Assembly: GCF_014490035.1 (NCBI RefSeq)
Contig: NZ_CP061008.1
Coordinates: 2,790,001-2,854,000 of the forward strand
Length of the DNA: 64,000 nucleotides
Direction of reading: 5' to 3'
Source of the DNA: Achromobacter xylosoxidans
Lineage (GTDB): Bacteria > Pseudomonadota > Gammaproteobacteria > Burkholderiales > Burkholderiaceae_B
Shown here: positions 43,230-50,650 of the stretch, piece by piece
How the letters are laid out: every line of letters starts with the position of its first letter
Position numbering within the stretch: the first letter of the stretch is position 1
Notes under the pieces: model-generated
Databases searched by the model: none
Told to the model about the DNA's origin: nothing
The model's input: the letters and a program-made list of their open reading frames with translations, nothing else
Translations under genes and position numbers: made by a program

Positions 43230-44273
43230 AATCGAACGCCTCCCGAACGCAAGCTGGCACGCCTGGCCGATGTGGCGGAGCGCGCTGGAGTGTCGACCGC
43301 GACCGCCGACCGGGTCCTGAATCGCAGGCCGGGCGTGCGCGCCAGCACCGCCCAGAAAGTCTTCAAGGCGGCCATCGAGCTGGATTACCTGCCGGAGCAG
43401 GAGGTCCGCGCGGCCGCGGCGCCCGAACCCTTGCGGCTGGTGTTCCTGCTGCCGCGAGGCAGCAACCGCTACTTGCGCATGCTGGGCGACACCGTCAGCT
43501 ATGCGCAAGAGCACTTCGCGCCGCTCAACGCCAGGTGCCAGGTCGAGTACGTGGAGAGCTTCAATCCGGACGCGCTGGCGCAGGCGCTGGCCAAGCATGG
43601 CAAGCGCGCCGACGGCATTGCGTTCATGGCGCTGGAGCATCCCGCGGTGCGCGAGGCGGTCAACCTGCTGGCGCAGCAGGGCGTGCCGGCGGTGACGCTG
43701 ATCTCCGACCTGGCCAACAGCGCCCGCGTGGCCTATGTGGGCCTGGACAACCGCGCCGCCGGGCGCACCGCGGGCTACCTGATCGCGCGCTTCATCGGGT
43801 CGCGCGCGGCGCACGTGGCGCTGATCGCCGGGTCGCGCCACTACCGCGCCCACGAAGAGCGCGAAGGCGGCTTCCTGCAGCTGTACGCCGAACAGTTCCA
43901 GGCCATGCAGGTGGTGGACCTGCGCGAAGGCTACGACGACGCGCAGCGCAACTACGAACAGACCCGCCAACTGCTGGAGCAATATCCGCAGCTGGCCGGC
44001 ATCTACAACATCGGCGGCGCGTCCGACGGCGTGGCGCGCGCGCTGAAGGAAGCCGGGCAGCAGCACCGGGTGGTCTTCATCGGCCACGGCCTCACGCCCG
44101 ACACCCGCGCGCTGCTGATCGACGGCACCATGGACGCGGTCATCACGCAAAGCCCGATGGAAGCGCTGATGAGCTGCGTGCGCATCTTCTGCAACCTGCG
44201 CGACAAGCGCAGCCCGATGAACGGGGTGGAACTGGCGCGCAGCCAGGTGATCTTTCGGGAAAACCTGCCCTAG
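43212..44273 (+). CDS. LacI-family transcriptional regulator
   Basis: This 353-residue regulator has an N-terminal helix-turn-helix (KLARLADVAERAGVSTATADRVLNRRPGVRASTAQKVFKAA) and a periplasmic-binding-protein-like sensor domain (about 75-353) with GIAFMALEHPAVREAVNLLAQQGVPAVTLISD, YVGLDNRAAGRTAGYLI and YNIGGASDGVARAL. It is divergent from the acid-sugar TRAP operon and should sense its substrate. The start is uncertain: ATG at 43212 or 43215, or GTG at 43227 next to HTH-proximal residues. The gene ends 114 bp before lysR. Confidence 0.91.
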   Translation: MMDFDVNRTPPERKLARLADVAERAGVSTATADRVLNRRPGVRASTAQKVFKAAIELDYLPEQEVRAAAAPEPLRLVFLLPRGSNRYLRMLGDTVSYAQEHFAPLNARCQVEYVESFNPDALAQALAKHGKRADGIAFMALEHPAVREAVNLLAQQGVPAVTLISDLANSARVAYVGLDNRAAGRTAGYLIARFIGSRAAHVALIAGSRHYRAHEEREGGFLQLYAEQFQAMQVVDLREGYDDAQRNYEQTRQLLEQYPQLAGIYNIGGASDGVARALKEAGQQHRVVFIGHGLTPDTRALLIDGTMDAVITQSPMEALMSCVRIFCNLRDKRSPMNGVELARSQVIFRENLP

Positions 44274-44309
44274 GCGGAAGAGTCGGGAGTAACCCTGACT
44301 GTGGGCGCG

Positions 44310-44328
44310 TTATGCAAACTATGCATAA
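44310..44328. promoter_or_regulatory. LysR-type operator upstream of lysR (44388)
   Basis: TTATGCA-N5-TGCATAA is a perfect 7-bp inverted repeat and contains the LysR motif T-N11-A (T44313, A44325). A -10-like TATACT follows at 44348-44353, 35 bp before the start. It fits autoregulation of the LysR gene and could also act on the operon downstream. Confidence 0.65.
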
Positions 44329-44387
44329 GCCCGCCGGGCGCGGTCCCTATACTGCCTCGCATTCACTCTGACGGCGCGGCGGTTGCA

Positions 44388-45287
44388 ATGGATCTACGTT
44401 GGTTCCAGGATTTCCTGACCTTGGCGGAATGCGGGCAGTTCACCACGGCGGCCGAGCTGCGGCATGTGTCGCAGTCGGCGTTCAGCCGCCGCATCCAGTC
44501 CCTGGAAACCTGGGCAGGCGCGGCGCTGATCGACCGGGGCTGCTTTCCCTTGCGGCTGACCGTGGCGGGCGAGCAATTCCGTTCCAATGCCGCCGAGATC
44601 GTGCGCAAGGTGGTGGATGCGCGCGGCGAGGCCAGCGTCACCGGCCATGACGGCGCGGTCCTCAGGGTGGCGATGCCGCATTGCCTGGCGACCTCGCACT
44701 TCCCGGGTTGGTGCGTCCGCTGGAAGGAAGAGAGCGGGGTCGAGTCGCTGCGCCTGCATGTGGGCAATGTGCACGATTCGGTCGAGTGGCTGGCGGCCGG
44801 CGTGGTGGACTTGCTGGTGTGCTTTCGCCACGCGGCGGAAGACATACAGCTGGATCCGCAAGCCTATATGCGGACCGGCATGGAACCCGACTTCCTGCGC
44901 CTGTTCCGCCCCGCCGCGATGCCGGTGGACGAAACCGCGCTGTACGACGCCGATTCCCAGGCGCGTTACCCCTATGTGTCGCATGCCCAGGGCGCCTATT
45001 TCCGGCGGCTGGTAGACCTGTCTTGCGGCGACCTGTTGCAACGTCCCGTCCTGCAGCGCGTCTGCGAAACCGATTTCGTGGACGGCGCGCGCACGCTGGT
45101 CAGCGCCGGCGTCGGGTTGGCGTGGCTGCCCGAGTCCAGCGCCCGGGCGTCGGTGGACGCGGGAGAGATCGTCGCGATCAAGGACCGGCGCTGCGCCGTC
45201 CCGATGCAGATCTGCATGTATGCGCGCCGCCAGGGGCCGGCCCAGGAGCCGGTGCAGCGCGTGTTCAACCTGTATACCCAACGTTGA
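44388..45287 (+). CDS. LysR-family regulator, amino-acid transport cluster
   Basis: This 299-residue regulator has an N-terminal winged helix (about 1-62; LRWFQDFLTLAECGQFTTAAELRHVSQSAFSRRIQSLETWAGAALIDR) and a LysR substrate domain (about 90-295; LRVAMPHCLATSHFPGWCVRWKEE and VVDLLVCFRHAAED). It is on the same strand as the gltI-like operon and separated by a hairpin. It is not divergent from it, unlike many LysR genes, but it is the only regulator adjacent. The ATG at 44388 lies 60 bp after the palindrome. Confidence 0.9.
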   Translation: MDLRWFQDFLTLAECGQFTTAAELRHVSQSAFSRRIQSLETWAGAALIDRGCFPLRLTVAGEQFRSNAAEIVRKVVDARGEASVTGHDGAVLRVAMPHCLATSHFPGWCVRWKEESGVESLRLHVGNVHDSVEWLAAGVVDLLVCFRHAAEDIQLDPQAYMRTGMEPDFLRLFRPAAMPVDETALYDADSQARYPYVSHAQGAYFRRLVDLSCGDLLQRPVLQRVCETDFVDGARTLVSAGVGLAWLPESSARASVDAGEIVAIKDRRCAVPMQICMYARRQGPAQEPVQRVFNLYTQR

Positions 45288-45303
45288 CTGGCCGCGCCCG
45301 CCA

Positions 45304-45322
45304 CTCCCGCCACGGGCGGGAG
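45304..45322. terminator. Hairpin between lysR and the amino-acid transporter
   Basis: CTCCCGCC / GGCGGGAG form a perfect 8-bp stem around ACG, 17 bp after the lysR stop and 67 bp before the gltI-like start. There is no T-tract; it could be a weak terminator or leader structure. Confidence 0.4.
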
Positions 45323-45388
45323 ACGGGCGCGCTCGGCGGCGAGTCCTGCGCAGCACCCCACAAGTACATGAATCCCAAGGAGAAAAGC

Positions 45389-46297
45389 ATGGCACTTTCC
45401 ATCAAGGCATTGATCGCGGCATTGACGGTTGCAATGGCGGGCCCCGTCGCGGCCCAGCAGCTCGACGGCACGCTGAAGAAGGTCGCTGACACCGGCGCGA
45501 TCACCATCGGCCATCGCGAGACGTCGATCCCGTTTTCCTACTACGACGGCAACCAGAAACCCGTCGGCTACTCCATCGACATCTGCAATCGCATCGTCAG
45601 CGCGGTGCAGGCCCGTCTGAAGCGCAGCGACATCCAGGTCAAATACCTGCCCGTCACCTCCGCCACGCGCATTCCGCTGATGGGCAACGGCACCATAGAC
45701 CTGGAGTGCGCCTCGACCTCCAACACGCTGGACCGCCAGCAGCAGGTGGCGTTCTCGGTCACGACCTTCGTCACCGGCAACCGGTTCCTCAGCCAGAAGT
45801 CGTCCAAGTTGCGTTCCATCGACGACCTGAAGGGCAAGGTGGTGGCGTCGACCTCCGGGACCGCGAACATCCGTCAGATCAACGAGCTGAATGAAACGCG
45901 GGGCTTGGGCATGCGCATCGTGCCCGTGAAGGAGCACGCGGAAGGCTTTCTGATGGTGGAGACCGGCCGCGCCGCCGCCTTCGTGATGGATGACATCCTG
46001 CTGTACGGCCTGATCGCCAACGCCAAGCAGCCCGACCGTTACGAGGTGTCCGACGAGTCCCTGTCGATCGAGCCCTACGCCATCATGCTGCGCCGCGACG
46101 ATCCGCAGTTCAAGGCGCTGGTGGACGACACCATCAAGACGCTCTATGCCAGCGGCGAGTTCCAGGCTCTGTACGACCGTTGGTACCGCAGCCCGCTGCC
46201 GCCCAAGGGCATCAACCTGAACGTGGCGATGAGCGAGGCGCTCAAGCGCGTGGTCGCCACTCCCACCGACTCGGGCGATCCCGCCGCCTACCGCTAG
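45389..46297 (+). CDS. Amino-acid ABC transporter binding protein (GltI-like)
   Basis: This 302-residue receptor has a signal peptide (about 23 residues, ending VAAQQLDG) and the class of glutamate/aspartate receptors: TGAITIGHRETSIPFSYYDGNQKPVGYSIDICNRIV, IDLECASTSNTLDRQQQVAFSVTTFVTGNRF and VKEHAEGFLMVETGRAAAFVMDDILLYGLIAN. The ATG at 45389 follows AAGGAGA by six bases, which beats an ATG 21 bp upstream. It should bind an acidic amino acid. The downstream aminotransferase of the D-amino-acid class hints that a D form is taken up. Confidence 0.9.
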   Translation: MALSIKALIAALTVAMAGPVAAQQLDGTLKKVADTGAITIGHRETSIPFSYYDGNQKPVGYSIDICNRIVSAVQARLKRSDIQVKYLPVTSATRIPLMGNGTIDLECASTSNTLDRQQQVAFSVTTFVTGNRFLSQKSSKLRSIDDLKGKVVASTSGTANIRQINELNETRGLGMRIVPVKEHAEGFLMVETGRAAAFVMDDILLYGLIANAKQPDRYEVSDESLSIEPYAIMLRRDDPQFKALVDDTIKTLYASGEFQALYDRWYRSPLPPKGINLNVAMSEALKRVVATPTDSGDPAAYR

Positions 46298-46379
46298 GCC
46301 CGGAACCTGCCGCAATACGCCGATGCGCGGCCCCGCCCCGGGGGCCGGGACCGCGCGCGGCCTGATCATCGAGAAAAGC

Positions 46380-47135
46380 ATGGCATATCAATGGAACTGG
46401 GGCGTGCTGCTGGCCCCGTCGCCCGATGGCGGGCAAACCTATCTGCAAACCCTGCTGGATGGATTGAGCGTGACGGTCAAGACGGCGGCGCTGGCGTGGC
46501 TGATCGCGCTGGCGCTGGGCCTGGCGGTCGGCGTGGCGCGCACGCTGCCGTATCGCGGGGTGCGCGCGGCGGCGGCCGTCTACGTGGAAGTGTTCCGGAA
46601 CATCCCGCTGATCGTGCAGATGTTCCTGTGGTACTTCGTCTTGCCGGAACTGCTGCCGACGGCGGCGGGAGACTGGATCAAGCAACTGCCCGACGCGTCC
46701 TTCTACACGGCGGCGCTGGCCATCGGCATGTATATGTCGGCGCGCATCGGCGAACAGCTGCGCGCCGGGATTGAAGCGCAGCCGAAGGGGCAGCGCAACG
46801 CGGGCCTGGCGCTGGGGCTGACCCTGCCCCAGTTGTACTGGCACGTGCTGTTGCCGAATGCGCTGCGCACGGTCCTGCCCACCATGACGTCGGACTGCCT
46901 GAACACCATCAAGAACACCTCGGTGGCGCTGACCATCGGGCTGGCGGAACTGACCGCCCAGGCCCATGCGATGCAGGAGTTTTCGTTCCAGGTGTTCGAG
47001 GCGTTCCTGACCGCGACCATGGCCTATCTGGCGCTCAACCTGATTGTGATCGTGGTGATGCGGGCGCTCGAATACAAGTTGCGCATTCCGGGGCGCGCGG
47101 TCGGCGGGCGCGCGGCGAAAGGGGGCAGGGCATGA
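46380..47135 (+). CDS. Amino-acid ABC transporter permease (GltJ-like)
   Basis: This 251-residue permease has the polar amino-acid transporter pattern: LLDGLSVTVKTAALAWLIALALGLAVG, YVEVFRNIPLIVQMFLWYFVLPELL and the coupling loop GLALGLTLPQLYWHVLLPNALRTVLPTM. The ATG at 46380 is used since the upstream 57 bp in frame is Gly/Pro-rich and lacks a ribosome-binding site. It pairs with the next permease, which overlaps by 4 bp. Confidence 0.91.
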   Translation: MAYQWNWGVLLAPSPDGGQTYLQTLLDGLSVTVKTAALAWLIALALGLAVGVARTLPYRGVRAAAAVYVEVFRNIPLIVQMFLWYFVLPELLPTAAGDWIKQLPDASFYTAALAIGMYMSARIGEQLRAGIEAQPKGQRNAGLALGLTLPQLYWHVLLPNALRTVLPTMTSDCLNTIKNTSVALTIGLAELTAQAHAMQEFSFQVFEAFLTATMAYLALNLIVIVVMRALEYKLRIPGRAVGGRAAKGGRA

Positions 47136-47815
47136 CGGATTTCGACCTGCAAGCCATCGTTGACGCGTTGCCGTACCTGATCCTGTCGGGCCTGCGCTTT
47201 ACCCTGCTGCTGACCTTCACGTCGACCGTGGGCGGCGTGCTGCTGGGCACCTTGCTGGCGATTGCGCGGCTGTATGGCGGCCGCCTGCTGGCGTGGCCTG
47301 CCACGGTGTACGTGAACCTGTTCCGCTCGCTGCCGTTGGTGCTGGTGATCTTCCTGATCTATTTCATCCTGCCGTATGCGCTACAGGCGGTCACGGGGGC
47401 TGAGCGGCCCATCGTGCTGGGCGCCATGGGGTCGGCGTTCATCACTTTCATCCTGTTCGAAGCCGCGTATTTTTCCGAAATCATCCGGGCCGGGGTCGGG
47501 AGCGTGGGGCCAGGCCAGTATGCCGCCGGCAGCGCCCTGGGCCTCACGCATGCGCAAGTGCTGCGCAAGGTGATCCTGCCGCAGGCGTTTCGCAACATGC
47601 TGCCGGTGCTGCTGACCCAGGTGATCGTCATCTTCCAGGAAACGGCGCTGGTCTACGTCCTGTCGCTCACGGATTTTCTGGGGGCCGCGACCAAGATCGC
47701 GCAGCGCGACAACCGCCTGGTGGAAATGTACATGCTGGTGGCGCTGGTGTTTTTCGTGATCTCGTTCACCGCCTCGCGCGGCGTGCGGGCGCTGCGCGCC
47801 CGGATCGGGGCCTGA
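47132..47815 (+). CDS. Amino-acid ABC transporter permease (GltK-like)
   Basis: This 227-residue permease has the same fold as the preceding one: LILSGLRFTLLLTFTSTVGGVLLGTLLAIAR, YVNLFRSLPLVLVIFLIYFILPYAL and the coupling loop GSALGLTHAQVLRKVILPQAFRNMLPVL. Its ATG overlaps the previous stop. The two permeases form the heterodimeric membrane core of a GltIJKL-type importer. Confidence 0.92.
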   Translation: MTDFDLQAIVDALPYLILSGLRFTLLLTFTSTVGGVLLGTLLAIARLYGGRLLAWPATVYVNLFRSLPLVLVIFLIYFILPYALQAVTGAERPIVLGAMGSAFITFILFEAAYFSEIIRAGVGSVGPGQYAAGSALGLTHAQVLRKVILPQAFRNMLPVLLTQVIVIFQETALVYVLSLTDFLGAATKIAQRDNRLVEMYMLVALVFFVISFTASRGVRALRARIGA

Positions 47816-47842
47816 AGCTGTTTCCAGGAGGAGTCTACATAC

Positions 47843-48571
47843 ATGATCGAGATCGAACAGGTCGGCAAGCGCTACGGCGATCTGCCGGTGCTCAAGCAAT
47901 GCTCGCTGCGCGTGCAGCGCGGCGAGGTCGTGGTGGTCTGCGGGCCGTCCGGGTCGGGCAAGTCCACGCTGATCAAGTGCGTGAACCGTCTGGAACCTTT
48001 CGATGCGGGCCGCATCGTGGTCGACGGCACCGACGTCGGCGCGCCCGGCACGGATCTGCCCAAGCTGCGCGCCCGCGTCGGCATGGTGTTCCAGCATTTC
48101 GAGCTGTTCCCCCATCTGACGGTGCTGGAGAACGTCTGCCTGGGGCAGGTCAGCGTGCTGGGCCGCAGCCGCGCGCAAGCGCTGGAGAAGGCGGCCGCAC
48201 TGCTGGAACGCGTCGGCGTGGCGGCGCATGGCGGCAAGCACCCGGGACAGCTATCGGGCGGGCAGCAGCAGCGGGTCGCGATTGCGCGGGCGCTGGCCAT
48301 GGACCCGGTGGTGATGCTGTTCGACGAGCCGACCTCGGCGCTGGACCCGGAAATGATCGGTGAAGTGCTGGACGCGATGACGGGGCTGGCGCGCGACGGC
48401 ATGACCATGATGGTCGTCACGCATGAAATGGGATTCGCGCGCCGCGTCGCCGACCGCGTCGTGTTCATGGAGTCCGGCGAGATCGTCGACGATGCCAGCG
48501 CCGAGGCGTTCTTCGGCAACGCCGCGTCGGCGCGTTCGCGAGCTTTCCTGTCCCGCATCATCAGCCACTGA
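47843..48571 (+). CDS. Amino-acid ABC transporter ATPase (GltL-like)
   Basis: This 242-residue ATPase has Walker A GPSGSGKS, the Q-loop MVFQHFELFPHLTVLENV, signature LSGGQQQRVAIARAL, Walker B VMLFDEPTSALDPEM and the switch MVVTHEMGFA. AGGAGGAG nine bases before the ATG is the strongest ribosome-binding site in this operon. It energises the importer and precedes the aminotransferase by 25 bp. Confidence 0.94.
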   Translation: MIEIEQVGKRYGDLPVLKQCSLRVQRGEVVVVCGPSGSGKSTLIKCVNRLEPFDAGRIVVDGTDVGAPGTDLPKLRARVGMVFQHFELFPHLTVLENVCLGQVSVLGRSRAQALEKAAALLERVGVAAHGGKHPGQLSGGQQQRVAIARALAMDPVVMLFDEPTSALDPEMIGEVLDAMTGLARDGMTMMVVTHEMGFARRVADRVVFMESGEIVDDASAEAFFGNAASARSRAFLSRIISH

Positions 48572-48596
48572 TTTCCTTCACTCCACCTAGGCATCC

Positions 48597-49457
48597 ATGT
48601 CTTCCATTTTCCATATCAACGGCAATCTTGTTCCGGCCGAGCAGGCCGTCATCCCGGCGCTGGACCGGGGCTTTCTTTTCGGCGACGGCGTCTATGAGGT
48701 GATCGCGGTAATCGACGGCCTGCTGCTGGAGTTCGAGCGGCACGCCGCCCGCCTGGCGCGCAGCCTGGCCGAAGTCGGCATCCGCAATCCGCTGCCGCGC
48801 GACACGTTGCTGGCGCGTTGCCGCGAACTGGTGCTGCGCAACGGCCTGCGCGAGGGGTCCGTCTATGTGCAGGTGACGCGCGGCACGGACAGCAAGCGCG
48901 ATTTCGCCTTTCCCGCCGACGTCGAGCCCACCGTGATGATGTACGTCAGCGAGAAGTCCTTGCGCGTCAATCCGCTGGCGGAATCTGGCGTGCGGGTGGC
49001 CAGCGTGCCGGACATGCGCTGGCAGCGGCGCGACATCAAGAGCGTGTCGCTGATCGCCCAGGTGCTGGCCAAGCAGGCCGCGCAGGCCTCGGGCGCGTTC
49101 GAGGCGTTGATGGTCGATGCCGACGGTGTGGTGACGGAAGGCGCCTCGTCGAGCGCGCTGCTGGTCGACGCGCAAGGACGGATCGTGGTGCGGCCCTTGT
49201 CGCGCGAGATACTGCCGGGCTGCACGCGCGCGGCGGTGCTGGCGCTGGCCGCCAAGCGCGGGGTGGCGGTGGAGGAGCGCAAGTTCACGCTGGACGAATG
49301 CCGGCGGGCGACGGAGCTGGTGTTGACGTCGGCGCTGCATTTCGTGCTGCCGGTCATCGAGCTGGACGGCCAGCGCGTTGGTACGGGCCAGCCCGGACCC
49401 GTGTGCCGCGAGCTGCGGCAGCTCTATATGGAGTACGCGCTGGCTTGCGCGCTGTAG
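48597..49457 (+). CDS. D-amino-acid aminotransferase-like PLP enzyme
   Basis: This 286-residue class IV aminotransferase has the PLP lysine K148 (WQRRDIKSVSLIAQVLAKQAA), the N-terminal block RGFLFGDGVYEVIAVIDGLLLEFERHAARL, VTEGASSSALLVD, and LPGCTRAAVLALAAKRGV. Class IV includes D-amino-acid and branched-chain aminotransferases and aminodeoxychorismate lyase; VTRGTDSKRDFAF and the general form fit D-amino-acid aminotransferase best. In an operon with an acidic amino-acid importer, it may convert a D-amino acid to its 2-oxoacid. That is inferred from context. Confidence 0.87.
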   Translation: MSSIFHINGNLVPAEQAVIPALDRGFLFGDGVYEVIAVIDGLLLEFERHAARLARSLAEVGIRNPLPRDTLLARCRELVLRNGLREGSVYVQVTRGTDSKRDFAFPADVEPTVMMYVSEKSLRVNPLAESGVRVASVPDMRWQRRDIKSVSLIAQVLAKQAAQASGAFEALMVDADGVVTEGASSSALLVDAQGRIVVRPLSREILPGCTRAAVLALAAKRGVAVEERKFTLDECRRATELVLTSALHFVLPVIELDGQRVGTGQPGPVCRELRQLYMEYALACAL

Positions 49458-49512
49458 CGGCGCGCGAGCCAGGGCGGGCGTATGATTCCGCATAAGGGCT
49501 CGCACCCCGTCC

Positions 49513-49592
49513 GGCAATGGCCGGCACGCCATTGCCTATCTCATCGTATGGTTGGTCTACATCGGCCGCCCGGGCCATTCCGCGGGCGGCCG
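49513..49592. terminator. Two hairpins between convergent genes
   Basis: The 219-bp gap between the aminotransferase and the methyltransferase holds two perfect inverted repeats: GGCAATGGC/GCCATTGCC (49513-49536, loop 6) and CGGCCGCCCG/CGGGCGGCCG (49563-49592, loop 10). They lie between two convergent stops and probably end transcription from both sides, though no T-tract is present. No gene is seen in the gap. Confidence 0.5.
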
Positions 49593-49676
49593 TGAAGGCG
49601 TTGCGCCATGGATCGCTTCCCGTCCGCTGTCCGCGTGGATGGCCCGGACCGGCCCAAGCCAGGCATCAAGGTCCGG

Positions 49677-50525
49677 TCACCGGCGCGTCACCACGATCTC
49701 CAGGTATTCGCTGGGTACGACCATCGCGCTGTCACCGGAGCGGTTATACCGGTCTATCTGCACCATGAGATCGCTGGTCAGCGCGGCTTGGGCGGCCGGA
49801 TCCAATGCGCCAAACGCCTTGAGCAGGGGGCCGTAATAGGTCTTGAAGACCTGCAGCCAGTGTTCCGGGGAGCGGTAACGGAACACGAAGTGGCGGGGCT
49901 GGGTCTGGATCGACGAGGCGTGCGGACCGAACATTTCCTCGATGCGCGCGCGGGTGCCCCACAGCGCCGGCGACTTGACGCCGGCGGGCGGCGGCAGATG
50001 CTTGCCTATGGTCTTGAAGACCTGGCCGATGAAGCCCTCGGGGGTCCAGTTGGCCAGGCCGATCTTGCCGCCGGAGCGGCAGACGCGGACCAGTTCGGCC
50101 GCCGCCTGGTCCTGGTCGGGCGTGAACATCACGCCGAAGGTCGAGACGACCGCGTCGAATCCGCCATCCGGGAACGGCAGGGCCTCGGCGTCGGCTTCCT
50201 GGAACTCCATTTTCAAGTGCTCGGCGGCGGCGCGTTCGCGGCCGCGGCCCAGCAGCGCCGGCACGTAGTCGGTCGAAACGACATCGCACCAGCGGCGGGC
50301 GGCGGCCAGCGAGGCATTGCCGTTGCCAGCGGCGACATCAAGCACCTTCTGTCCGGCGCGGACATCCAGCGATTCGCACAGCTGTTCTCCTACGATCTGC
50401 AGCGTGGTGCCGACTACGGCATAGTCCCCGGAAGCCCAGGTGCCTTGCTGGCGTGTCTTCAAGGCGGCCAGGTCGGGCTGCGCGGAATCGCGCACGGGGC
50501 TGGTGGCGAGGGAGGAAATGGACAT
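49677..50525 (-). CDS. Class I SAM-dependent methyltransferase
   Basis: This 282-residue methyltransferase has motif I VLDVAAGNGNASLAAARR (about 61-78), an acidic residue after beta-2 (VVSTDYVPALLGRGRERA), EADAEALPFPDGGFDAVVSTFGVMF and GGKIGLANWTPEGFIG. It fits the UbiE/Methyltransf_11 group, whose members methylate small molecules. It is divergent from a large BTAD/TPR regulator with a 125-bp gap. The substrate is unknown. Confidence 0.88.
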   Translation of the reverse strand: MSISSLATSPVRDSAQPDLAALKTRQQGTWASGDYAVVGTTLQIVGEQLCESLDVRAGQKVLDVAAGNGNASLAAARRWCDVVSTDYVPALLGRGRERAAAEHLKMEFQEADAEALPFPDGGFDAVVSTFGVMFTPDQDQAAAELVRVCRSGGKIGLANWTPEGFIGQVFKTIGKHLPPPAGVKSPALWGTRARIEEMFGPHASSIQTQPRHFVFRYRSPEHWLQVFKTYYGPLLKAFGALDPAAQAALTSDLMVQIDRYNRSGDSAMVVPSEYLEIVVTRR

Positions 50526-50650
50526 GGTCTGTCTCCGTTAAGGCTCTGTGTATGCGGCAGCGCGCGATACCGGCCTGCCGGGGAATCGCAACCGGCGCCG
50601 CGCAGGCTTGCGCGCACCGTGCATCCCGAGATCCAAGTTAAGAGCGGGCC

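Noticed and set aside
49458..49676. Possible tRNA or small RNA gene between convergent genes
   Set aside because: The two inverted repeats are simple stems; no cloverleaf, anticodon arm or T-loop sequence is present.
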